From SCGC-AG-212-J23 sp035762345 (GTDB taxonomy: Bacteria > Pseudomonadota > Gammaproteobacteria > Burkholderiales > SG8-39): a stretch of 64,000 bases of DNA. The DNA is taken from the NCBI GenBank assembly GCA_035762345.1, contig DASTPE010000068.1, positions 16,849 to 80,848 on the forward strand, written 5' to 3'. Below, in pieces: positions 24,764-31,368 of this stretch. Each line of letters opens with the position of its first letter. Position 1 is the first letter of the stretch. The notes beneath the pieces were generated by a model, which was not told the origin of the DNA, ran no database searches, and was given only the letters and a program-made list of their open reading frames with translations. The position numbers and the translations under genes were made by a program.

Positions 24764-25495
24764 TCACCTTGCTCCGGATGATGCAAGATAACGCGCGATC
24801 AGCGCCGCCAGCCGGCGCATGACCACAAAACCCGCCGCCGGATCGCCCTCCAGCACGCGCAGCGCAGCACGGCCGTTGATGCGCAGGATGGACGAATCCT
24901 CCAGGGCGCGCGCGCTGGCGATGCGCGCGGGTGTACCTTCGAGCAGCGCCGCCCAGCCGAACACTTCGCCCTTCTTGAGCATGAAGCCACCGGGCGCGGC
25001 GCGGTCGCCGCGCCCGATCAGGAACTCGATGCGCCCGGAATCGAGCACGAACAGGTCCTCGGCCGGATCGCCGGGGCGGTACAGCACCGCGCCGGCGGGA
25101 TAAGTTTCTTTCTTTGCCAGGGAGCTCAATTTCGCCAGCGTGGCTTCGGCCAATCCGTTGAAAAGCTCGCCCACGTCGAGCGCGGTGGATTCGCCGCCGA
25201 GATAGAGCGCATCGCCCTCGCGCGCGATCGGGTAGCGCTGCAGCGGCGCCTCGGCGATGCCAAGCGGAGCGCCGCTGCGCACATCCCATTGCCACAGGTG
25301 CATGTGGCAGGTAAGCGTCGCGCCGTCGAACAAGCCCTCGCACAATGGCACGTCCTGGTGCGGGCACATGGCCTGGAAGCCGATGAACTCGCCGCCGGCG
25401 TTCGCGACCACGAGCTTGAGCCCGCCCTCGGCCTCGCATTCTTTGAGGGTGTTTTCGGGGACGTCGGCCACGCGGCAGATCATGCGGTTCGCCAT
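24764..25495 (-). CDS. Rieske ferredoxin fused to a C-terminal cNMP-binding-like domain
   Basis: A 243-residue two-domain protein. Residues 1-~100 form a Rieske [2Fe-2S] ferredoxin: Cys44-Pro-His46 and Cys63-His-Met-His66, separated by 16 residues, with LWQWDVRSG after the second pair. Residues ~110-240 form a cyclic-nucleotide-binding-like domain (PGDPAEDLFVLDSGRIEF; cassette EVFGWAALLEG then ARIASA), with Trp181 at the CAP Glu72 position, Arg191 at Arg82 and Ile192 at Ser83. It probably carries electrons from the reductase (25495-26514) to the oxygenase. The attached domain would let a ligand switch electron flow. ATG overlaps the reductase stop by one base. I know of no characterised protein with this architecture. 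Confidence 0.9.
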   Translation of the reverse strand: MANRMICRVADVPENTLKECEAEGGLKLVVANAGGEFIGFQAMCPHQDVPLCEGLFDGATLTCHMHLWQWDVRSGAPLGIAEAPLQRYPIAREGDALYLGGESTALDVGELFNGLAEATLAKLSSLAKKETYPAGAVLYRPGDPAEDLFVLDSGRIEFLIGRGDRAAPGGFMLKKGEVFGWAALLEGTPARIASARALEDSSILRINGRAALRVLEGDPAAGFVVMRRLAALIARYLASSGAR

Positions 25496-26514
25496 CAGCT
25501 AAATTTGTCGTAGCGGATGTTGTCGGTGGTGAGCTTGGCGTCGAGCAGCAGGACGCGGATCGCCGCGTCGACCGCGGGCGGCGGGCCGGCTACGTAGGCG
25601 CGCACGTTCTGGTACTTGCCAGCCATCGTGCGCTTCGCCACCTCGTGCACCGGGCCTTTTTCGAACCTGAGCTTCGGCCACTGGTTTTCTTCAGGAACGT
25701 CTTCTTCGGAAAGCGCAACCGTCACTTCGACACTGAAATTACTCAATTCCTCCAGGAAGAAAGCGTCTTTCAAGGTCCTTACGCCGAAGAACACCCAGCC
25801 CTTGTGTCGCTTGAAGTAGCCGACAGCCTCGGCCCGAGCCAGGATCGACATCATGCCGGCAATGCCGGAGCCGCCGGCGATGCACAGGAGGTTCTTCTCG
25901 AGCCCAGGCTCGAACGTCGCCTTGCCGAGCGGCCCGAACATCTCGAGGCGCGCGCCATCGCGGTCGCCGCCGAAGAGCCATTCCGAAAAGCCGCCGTCGG
26001 GCTTTCGCTTCACCACGAAGTCGAGGTTGCGACCGCCGCGGGCATAGTTGCACATCGAGTAGGCGCGGTAGCCCTCGATGCCCTTGGGCGCGAGCAGCAC
26101 GAACTGCCCGGCGTCGAAGTCGCGCGGCCGCTCGAGCTCGAGCGCGAATCCCATCACATCGTGCGTCAGCACGCGCACGTGGCGCACCGTGCCGCTGCAC
26201 GCCTGCGGCACGCACGCGCCGGGCTCTACCGGGTAGACGAAGTTGGAGACCTCGAGCTCGAGCGCCTCGTCCGCGGCGCACTGGCACATGAGGAACTCAT
26301 TCGCCTGGGGCTTCACGTGCTTCCTGCCGGGCGCGCCGGGCCAGCGGTCGGTCACGCGGCCAGACACGAGCTTAGCCTTGCACGTGCCGCACGTGCCGGT
26401 CGCGCACTCGTAGGGCAGGTCGATGCCGGCGCGCAGCCCGGCATAAAGGATGTGCTCGCCGGGAAGGGCGTCGAACTCGTAGCCCCGGTTGCGAGCGTTC
26501 ACCTGGATCCGCAT
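25495..26514 (-). CDS. Oxygenase reductase: plant-type [2Fe-2S] plus FAD/NAD(P) domains
   Basis: A 339-residue NAD(P)H-dependent reductase. The N-terminal plant-type ferredoxin domain (residues 1-~95) has the cluster motif ECATGTCGTCKAKL with three cysteines and a fourth in FLMCQCA. It is followed by an FAD-binding barrel (RAYSMCNYA, the RxYS flavin motif, near residue 152) and an NAD domain (LLCIAGGSGIAGMMSIL, then FFGVRTLKDAFF). This is the class used by multicomponent Rieske and diiron oxygenases. Placed between the oxygenase subunits and the Rieske ferredoxin fusion, it completes the electron chain. It begins 4 bases after the small-subunit stop. Confidence 0.92.
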   Translation of the reverse strand: MRIQVNARNRGYEFDALPGEHILYAGLRAGIDLPYECATGTCGTCKAKLVSGRVTDRWPGAPGRKHVKPQANEFLMCQCAADEALELEVSNFVYPVEPGACVPQACSGTVRHVRVLTHDVMGFALELERPRDFDAGQFVLLAPKGIEGYRAYSMCNYARGGRNLDFVVKRKPDGGFSEWLFGGDRDGARLEMFGPLGKATFEPGLEKNLLCIAGGSGIAGMMSILARAEAVGYFKRHKGWVFFGVRTLKDAFFLEELSNFSVEVTVALSEEDVPEENQWPKLRFEKGPVHEVAKRTMAGKYQNVRAYVAGPPPAVDAAIRVLLLDAKLTTDNIRYDKFS

Positions 26515-26518
26515 TACT

Positions 26519-26980
26519 CTAGAAAGGGATGTGGTACCCGTAGCCGAGGAGCCGTGTGTCCAGCCGCACTACCCGGCGCGCGAGCTTGGGACCGGCGCCG
26601 TTGAACTTCACCGTGTCGTAGAAGCGTCCGACCGCGAAGAGCTCGGTCGCGCCGCCGTCCAGATCTGTCTTGAAGACCTGCAGAGCGGAGACCACCTCGG
26701 CGCCGGCGCCCTTCTCCTCCACGGTGTACACGGTCGCGTGCCGCGTCAGCGGCGAATGGTCGCTGTTGTGGCGCGGCAGGTTGGTGAACAGTGTCTCCAT
26801 GCCCTTGCGGTCGTGGTCGAGCCACACCATTTCCTTGCGGATCTCGGGGCTGTAGGTGGAGATGGTGTAGCGGAAATCCTCGTCGCACAGCGCGAGGAAC
26901 GCCTTGTAGTCTTTCGCGTCCAGCGCGAGGCAGGAGCGGTAGACGAGCTCCTCGACCGCCTGCCTTTGCTCGGTTTTCAT
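26519..26980 (-). CDS. Rieske oxygenase small (beta) subunit
   Basis: A 153-residue SnoaL/NTF2-fold protein of the ring-hydroxylating dioxygenase beta family (PF00866): EELVYRSCLALDAKDYKAFL helix at residues 10-29, then CDEDFRYTIST and ATVYTVEEKG strands. It has a structural rather than catalytic role in alpha3beta3 oxygenases. It follows the alpha-subunit stop by one base and precedes the reductase by four bases, so alpha, beta and reductase are tightly coupled. Confidence 0.9.
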   Translation of the reverse strand: MKTEQRQAVEELVYRSCLALDAKDYKAFLALCDEDFRYTISTYSPEIRKEMVWLDHDRKGMETLFTNLPRHNSDHSPLTRHATVYTVEEKGAGAEVVSALQVFKTDLDGGATELFAVGRFYDTVKFNGAGPKLARRVVRLDTRLLGYGYHIPF

Positions 26981-26981
26981 G

Positions 26982-28199
26982 TCAAGCCGCAGCCCGCACC
27001 GGCTCGGCCTTGCCCTCGCGGTAAGGATCGTAGGCCGGCCGCCCCATGCGCCGAGACCACTCCGCGTAGTAATGGCGCATGCCGACTTCGTCGTGGATCG
27101 TGTTGTTCTCCTCGCGCCCCTGGATGACCCAGCGGCTGTCGGTGCCGCGGCGCATCGCGCGCCCCTGGCCGTGGACGCCGAGGAGGTCCTCGTGCAGGTT
27201 GCGGCCGAACGGCCCCCAGATCATGTTGTGGTCGAACACGCGCTGCCGGCGCTCTTCCGCGGTGTCCGACTTCAACCCCATCCCGCGAAACTCGATCAGC
27301 ACCTCGTTCGGGCCGAGCGGGATCGATACATCGATGCGCATCACCGAAGTGCGGAGGTTGTACGTCATGCCGGGAAAGAGGTCGACCATGTACCAGCCCC
27401 CGCGCGCGAGGCCCGGCCAGCCGACCGCGCGCTCCTTCGAGCCTTCGTACTTGTCGTACTGGATCTGCATCGAGCCGACGGTGGCGTGGCCATTCGGGAA
27501 GCCGGTGTACTTCCGGTCGAAGTAGCCGGGCTGCATCATGCCGGTGATGCGGTTAAAGTAGTGCAGGTAGTCGTGGTAGAACTCGCTGTTCGTGTCGTGC
27601 CACAACTTGAAGTTCGTGCGCACGCGCGCCTTGTGATAGTGGAACACCTCCATCGGCTGCACCATGTAGGGCTCGAGGATTTCCATCGCGCCCCCCATGA
27701 AATCACGCAGCGAGACGCAGTCATCCGTCAGGTTCACCCAGACGAAGCCGCCGAAGGCCACCTCGCACTTCACTTCGCGCAGCGCCGCGTCCTCCTTGCG
27801 AAAGCGCTCCTGGTATCCCTGCTCGCCGCGCGAGATGTCGACGCAGTTGCCGCGCACGTCGAACGACCACTGGTGGAAGATGCACGTCATGCGCTTGGCG
27901 TTGCCGGAGGGGTCGTACAGGATCGTGTTGCCGCGATGCGGGCATATGTTGTAGAACGCGCGCACCTTGCTGTCGTCGCCGCGGATGACAATGAGCGGCA
28001 CGCCCGCGGGGTGCGTGAACAGGCGGTAGTCGTACGTTGCGGGCAGCTCCGACTCGTGGCAGGCAATGATCCACGAGGGCCTGAAGATCTTTTCCTTCTC
28101 CTCCTCGAAGAGCGCGTTGTCGGTGTAGACGCGCGAGTCGACGTAATGCGACGCCGGAAACTTGGGCGGCGCGTTCCATTCGGCAGCAGTCTTGGCCAT
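26982..28199 (-). CDS. Rieske non-heme iron oxygenase large (alpha) subunit
   Basis: A 405-residue oxygenase. The Rieske site is Cys86-Pro-His88 and Cys106-Ile-Phe-His109 with 17 residues between. The mononuclear-iron region reads NFKLWHDTNSEFYHDYLH: His209 and His213 are only three residues apart (H-x3-H; H-x4-H is usual), and the electron-bridging Asp is replaced by Glu206. The third iron ligand is probably Asp338 in LHEDLLG. The ATG at 28199 is chosen because AAGGAGG lies 8 bases upstream. Substrate unknown. The 17-residue Rieske spacer argues against a strict methanesulfonate monooxygenase MsmA, which has a longer one. Context (SsuABC-like importer, sulfite dehydrogenase, APS pathway) suggests an organosulfonate, but an aromatic or quaternary-amine substrate is possible. 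Confidence 0.9.
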   Translation of the reverse strand: MAKTAAEWNAPPKFPASHYVDSRVYTDNALFEEEKEKIFRPSWIIACHESELPATYDYRLFTHPAGVPLIVIRGDDSKVRAFYNICPHRGNTILYDPSGNAKRMTCIFHQWSFDVRGNCVDISRGEQGYQERFRKEDAALREVKCEVAFGGFVWVNLTDDCVSLRDFMGGAMEILEPYMVQPMEVFHYHKARVRTNFKLWHDTNSEFYHDYLHYFNRITGMMQPGYFDRKYTGFPNGHATVGSMQIQYDKYEGSKERAVGWPGLARGGWYMVDLFPGMTYNLRTSVMRIDVSIPLGPNEVLIEFRGMGLKSDTAEERRQRVFDHNMIWGPFGRNLHEDLLGVHGQGRAMRRGTDSRWVIQGREENNTIHDEVGMRHYYAEWSRRMGRPAYDPYREGKAEPVRAAA

Positions 28200-28229
28200 G
28201 CGCACAACCTCCTTCAGCACACTCTACAC

Positions 28230-28263
28230 CGCGAAACAAAACGGCCGGGACGCACCCGGCCGT
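28230..28263 (-). terminator. Rho-independent terminator after soxCD
   Basis: On the minus strand an inverted repeat with arms ACGGCCGGG and CCCGGCCGT and a 5-base loop is followed by the T-rich TTTGTTTC. It lies between the end of the sulfite dehydrogenase cytochrome gene (28279) and the oxygenase alpha start (28199), both transcribed leftwards. It separates two transcription units or attenuates read-through from soxCD into the oxygenase operon. Confidence 0.75.
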
Positions 28264-28278
28264 CTCGTGCGCCGCCGC

Positions 28279-28938
28279 TCACTTGCAATTCGTCATGCAG
28301 CGCGTCGCCTGTGTGTCGGGCCGGTCATCGATCAGAAAAGCGCCGCGGTTCGGCATCTGCACCTTCGGCATGCTCTGCGCGTCCATGACCGCGTCCGGGG
28401 GCACTAGACCGTTCAGATTGAGCAGGAATGCCGACACCGCGTAGACCTCATTGTTGGTGAGGGTCTGCGGCCGATCCATCGGCATCGAGCGACGGATGTA
28501 GTCGAAAAGGATCGGGGCGTAGGGATACATGCTGCCTGGCGTGAGGACACGCGGCGAGCTCTTCATGGAGCCAATGCCACCCACCATCGCGCCGTAAACC
28601 GGGCCGCCCTTAGCGTCGGCACCGTGGCAGGACGCGCATTTCGCGGCGTATACCTCCTTGCCTTCGGCGACCGAGCCGCGACCCGCAGGCAGGCCCTGGC
28701 CATCGGAGGTGCGGATGTCGATGTTCCACGCGGCCACGTCGGCCTCGGAGATCGGCTTGCCGAAGCGCGGCTTGTCAGCGAGCGGCTGCACCGGATGCGG
28801 CGCGGTTTTCCCGAGCGGGATCCCGCTGGACGACTTCGCCGCCATTCCAGAATCCGTTCCGGTGAGGCCCGCGCAGGCACTCAGCAGGAGCCCGCTGCCC
28901 GCCAAACAAAGAAGCCGCTTAAGCCTGGCCGATGACAT
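28279..28938 (-). CDS. soxD: SoxD-like monoheme cytochrome c subunit of sulfite/sulfane dehydrogenase
   Basis: A 219-residue exported cytochrome. The N-terminus MSSARLKRLLCLAGSGLLLS is followed by ACAG, a lipobox, so it is probably a membrane-anchored lipoprotein. A single heme motif CASCH sits near residue 105; the axial Met is likely in GSMYPYAP or SMPMDRPQ. Only one CXXCH is present, whereas Paracoccus SoxD has two. The C-terminal CMTNC is not a heme site. ATG 28938 has a GGAGGTG ribosome-binding site and overlaps soxC by 20 bases. It accepts electrons from the molybdenum subunit and passes them to the respiratory chain. Confidence 0.85.
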   Translation of the reverse strand: MSSARLKRLLCLAGSGLLLSACAGLTGTDSGMAAKSSSGIPLGKTAPHPVQPLADKPRFGKPISEADVAAWNIDIRTSDGQGLPAGRGSVAEGKEVYAAKCASCHGADAKGGPVYGAMVGGIGSMKSSPRVLTPGSMYPYAPILFDYIRRSMPMDRPQTLTNNEVYAVSAFLLNLNGLVPPDAVMDAQSMPKVQMPNRGAFLIDDRPDTQATRCMTNCK

Positions 28939-30169
28939 TGCGCACCTCCCCACTGGCATTGACCGCCCACGGCTGGATGCCGTTATGGTGCTGCACGAAA
29001 CCGACGATCGCGCGTCGCTTTTGGAGCTCCGCCACGCTCGGCTGCACGTAACCCGTGCTATCCACCGCGCGGCTCATGAGCACCGCGGGTTTGCCGTCCC
29101 AGTTCCAGCCCACCTTGAAGCGCGTAAGGCACTTGTCCATGATGGGTTCCTCAAGCGTCGCCTCACGCCAGTTGCTGCCGCCGTCCACCGAGACGTCCAC
29201 CGCGCGCACCTTGCCCGCGCCTGACCAGGCGAGTCCGGTGATCTCGTAGTAGCCCGGCGCTTTGACTTTCATGCCGCCCGAGGGATTGGTGATCACGGAC
29301 TTGCACTCCATCACCATGCTGAACTGGCGCCATTTGCCGTCGGGCATCGGGTCGGTATAGCGCGCGGTCTCGCTGCGGAAGTGCCACGGCTGATCGCTCA
29401 CCTTGATGCGGCGCAGCCACTTCACGCTCACGTTGCCTTCCCAGCCCGGGATGACGACGCGCACGGGATAGCCGTTCTCCGGCCGCAGCGCTTCGCCGTT
29501 CATCGCGTACGCGATGATCGTGTCGTCGAGCACCTTCTCGAGCGGGATCGAGCGCGTATGCGCGGAACCGTCGGCGCCCTCGAACAGCACCCACTTGCCC
29601 TTCGGATCGACGCCTGCCTCCTCCATCAGGGTCGAGGCCGGGACGCCGGTCCAGAGCACGCCCGAAAGAAGTCCGTGCGTCTGCTGCACCGTCATCGAGG
29701 CGGGCTTGAGCCAGTCGGTGAGGCCGTTGCCCGAGCACTCGTGGAAATGGAAGCGCGAGACCGACGGATAGCGCGTGAGATCGTCCATCGCAAATTCCAG
29801 CGGCTGCTTCACCATGCCGTGGATCACGAGGCGGTGTGTTTTCGGGTCGATGTCCGGAGTGCCCGCATGATGGCGCTCGAAGATCAAACCGTTCGGCGTG
29901 ATGATGCCGGGCTGGTACTGCAGCGGCGTCATGCTCCAGTCCGACAGGTTCTGCCGGTTCTTGAAGACGTCGGTGCGCCGGCGTTTGACGTGGGCCTCGA
30001 ATTTCGAGGGCATGCCGTAAGCCGTCTCATCGATGATGTGGCCCGGCTCCTGGTTCGCCGATGGAATCGGCAACGGCGCGGCGCGTGCAGCGCCCGCGGC
30101 CGCGAACGCCCCTCCGGTAATTGCTGCGGTTCTGCGAATGAAATTCCTGCGGCTGGCGTTGCTCGACAT
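28919..30169 (-). CDS. soxC: SoxC-like molybdenum sulfite/sulfane dehydrogenase
   Basis: A 416-residue sulfite-oxidase-fold protein with a Tat signal, SRRNFIRRTAAITGGAFAAAG, in the first 30 residues, so it is exported folded with its molybdopterin. The Mo-ligating cysteine is Cys145 in HFHECSGNG. RVVIPGWEGNVSVKWLRRI is the family's conserved core, and a dimerisation domain follows from ~residue 300 (AWSGAGKVRAVDVSVDGGSNW). With the adjacent cytochrome it forms a SoxCD-type complex. No soxXYZAB is in the window, so free sulfite rather than Sox-bound sulfane sulfur is the plausible substrate. ATG 30169 has GAGGAGG upstream. Confidence 0.9.
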   Translation of the reverse strand: MSSNASRRNFIRRTAAITGGAFAAAGAARAAPLPIPSANQEPGHIIDETAYGMPSKFEAHVKRRRTDVFKNRQNLSDWSMTPLQYQPGIITPNGLIFERHHAGTPDIDPKTHRLVIHGMVKQPLEFAMDDLTRYPSVSRFHFHECSGNGLTDWLKPASMTVQQTHGLLSGVLWTGVPASTLMEEAGVDPKGKWVLFEGADGSAHTRSIPLEKVLDDTIIAYAMNGEALRPENGYPVRVVIPGWEGNVSVKWLRRIKVSDQPWHFRSETARYTDPMPDGKWRQFSMVMECKSVITNPSGGMKVKAPGYYEITGLAWSGAGKVRAVDVSVDGGSNWREATLEEPIMDKCLTRFKVGWNWDGKPAVLMSRAVDSTGYVQPSVAELQKRRAIVGFVQHHNGIQPWAVNASGEVRNVIGQA

Positions 30170-30261
30170 GGGACCTCCTCCCCGTGGCGAATCGAGTATG
30201 CGCCCACCGATTCTCGGCAGGCAAGGCCCGGCAAACGAAACCGTTTCAGGAGGAAACATTT

Positions 30262-30579
30262 GTGCGTCGCAAGTACACTCGCTCGCTCATGGGCCATCTC
30301 GCCGATCGCTATCGAGACGCAAGCCGGTCGGGCGTCTACCGCGTAAGCGATGCCGCGATCCCGCGCGCGGCCGCGCTCGAGGCCGGACCCGCGGTCCAGG
30401 TATTGATCATCGAGGGTCTCGACGCGCTCGCCGTCGAGCACCCGAACGACTTCCAGGCCGTGGTGTCCACCCTCGAGCGCATCGCCGCCGTCCGGCGCGA
30501 GCGGAGCAGCCCTTTCTTCGCGGTGCTCGTCGACCCACGCCGCGTCCTCCCCTTGCCCGTCCTCTACAAGGAACGCTGA
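30262..30579 (+). CDS. Conserved-looking hypothetical protein
   Basis: A 105-residue soluble, Arg-rich protein divergent from soxC. GTG 30262 is preferred because AGGAGGAAACATTT places a good Shine-Dalgarno just upstream; an ATG at 30184 lacks one. The sequence has an Arg/Tyr-rich start (RRKYTRSLMGHLADRYRDAS), a hydrophobic strand AVQVLIIEGLDAL and a C-terminal FFAVLVDPRRVLPLPVLYKER. I do not recognise the family. The 91-base divergent region contains an 11-base palindrome GAAACCGTTTC (30237-30247), 15 bases before the GTG, a possible operator. Confidence 0.55.
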   Translation: MRRKYTRSLMGHLADRYRDASRSGVYRVSDAAIPRAAALEAGPAVQVLIIEGLDALAVEHPNDFQAVVSTLERIAAVRRERSSPFFAVLVDPRRVLPLPVLYKER

Positions 30580-30589
30580 TCCAGATCAA
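30576..30589 (+). promoter_or_regulatory. FNR/ANR-type binding site
   Basis: CTGATCCAGATCAA matches the FNR/ANR consensus TTGAT-N4-ATCAA at 9 of 10 defined positions. Its centre (30582.5) is 41.5 bases before the ATG at 30624, the class II FNR spacing relative to a transcription start at that ATG. It overlaps the stop codon of the upstream gene. Suggests oxygen-responsive control of the small downstream gene. Confidence 0.6.
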
Positions 30590-30623
30590 AACCCGCCGGG
30601 CGGCGCCGACATAGGCTTTGTCC

Positions 30624-30815
30624 ATGTCCGACTACTTCCGTTTCCAGCCGGGCTGGTCGACGCCGATCGCGGTCGACTACAGCAAGCCTTCGTTCATTGC
30701 GTGGCTTCTCGGGTTCGCAGACGAGCGCGAATTCTGCAGAGCGCGCAGGCAAGGCAACTGCCCGGGGTTGGATCACTGCCACGATTGCACCTGGTCACCG
30801 CAGCGCAAGCGCTGA
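30624..30815 (+). CDS. Small Cys/His-containing hypothetical protein behind an FNR-like box
   Basis: A 63-residue protein, MSDYFRFQPGWSTPIAVDYS at the start and NCPGLDHCHDCTW near the end, with cysteines and a histidine that could bind a metal ion or cluster. No signal peptide; one short hydrophobic stretch SFIAWLLGF. There is no Shine-Dalgarno, but an FNR/ANR-like site is centred 41.5 bases upstream, so the transcript may begin at or near the ATG. Family not recognised. The regulatory site and the clustered Cys/His argue that it is real. Confidence 0.5.
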   Translation: MSDYFRFQPGWSTPIAVDYSKPSFIAWLLGFADEREFCRARRQGNCPGLDHCHDCTWSPQRKR

Positions 30816-30819
30816 GCGG

Positions 30820-31368
30820 CTAGCTGCAGGAAGGCGCGATGTCGGGCGGTGGCATCACGATGCGGCCGTTCCGGTCGCGCTCCAGCTTGGCGCACGTTTC
30901 GCGGTAGCGCGCCGGCAGGTGCGGCTCGAGCTCGGCGAGGCACGCCAGCTCGAGCAGCGGTAGATAGCCGCACTGCAGGTGCTCCGCGAACGCATTGCCG
31001 TGCCGCGTGAAGTCCGGCCCGACGAAGAACTCCCTGTGCTCGAGGCCGATCAGCGCCTCCGACACCCCGAGCGTGCCGCCGAGATGCGACTCACTGACGA
31101 ACGGGTCGGCGAAGCGGATCCTCAGCCGCGAGCCTTCGGCGAGCTCCTTCCAGCGCCGCTCCACCCCGAGCGCAGCAAGTCCGAAGTTCCCGGGGTGCTG
31201 CGTCGTGTTCGGTCCGCAGCGGCTCAGTGCCTCGCGGGCCAATGCAGCCAGTTTGCTACTCGTCGCCGGGCTGACCTGGACCTCCTTACCGCCGAGACGC
31301 AGCGACACCTCGTCGGCGAGCGCCGAGTGCACAGCCAAAGCGAACAGGGCCGCGAAACACCGCTTCAT
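30820..31368 (-). CDS. Exported hypothetical protein
   Basis: A 182-residue protein with a Sec signal peptide (MKRCFAALFALAVHSALADE, cleavage after ALA). The mature part contains four cysteines (for example SRCGPNTTQHP and LQCGYLPLLELACL), which could form disulfides in the periplasm. No known domain is recognised. Its ATG overlaps the stop of the PF04392 gene by 4 bases, so the two are co-expressed. It ends convergently 4 bases from the small FNR-box gene. Confidence 0.65.
   Translation of the reverse strand: MKRCFAALFALAVHSALADEVSLRLGGKEVQVSPATSSKLAALAREALSRCGPNTTQHPGNFGLAALGVERRWKELAEGSRLRIRFADPFVSESHLGGTLGVSEALIGLEHREFFVGPDFTRHGNAFAEHLQCGYLPLLELACLAELEPHLPARYRETCAKLERDRNGRIVMPPPDIAPSCS

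Noticed and set aside
26982..28199. Assignment as methanesulfonate monooxygenase MsmA
   Set aside because: MsmA is described with a longer spacer between the Rieske ligand pairs; here it is the ordinary 17 residues, so only a general Rieske oxygenase call is supported.
28940..28959. Upstream ATG (28959) as soxD start
   Set aside because: The ATG at 28938 has GGAGGTG in the right place and begins directly at a lipoprotein signal; the extra seven residues do not fit.
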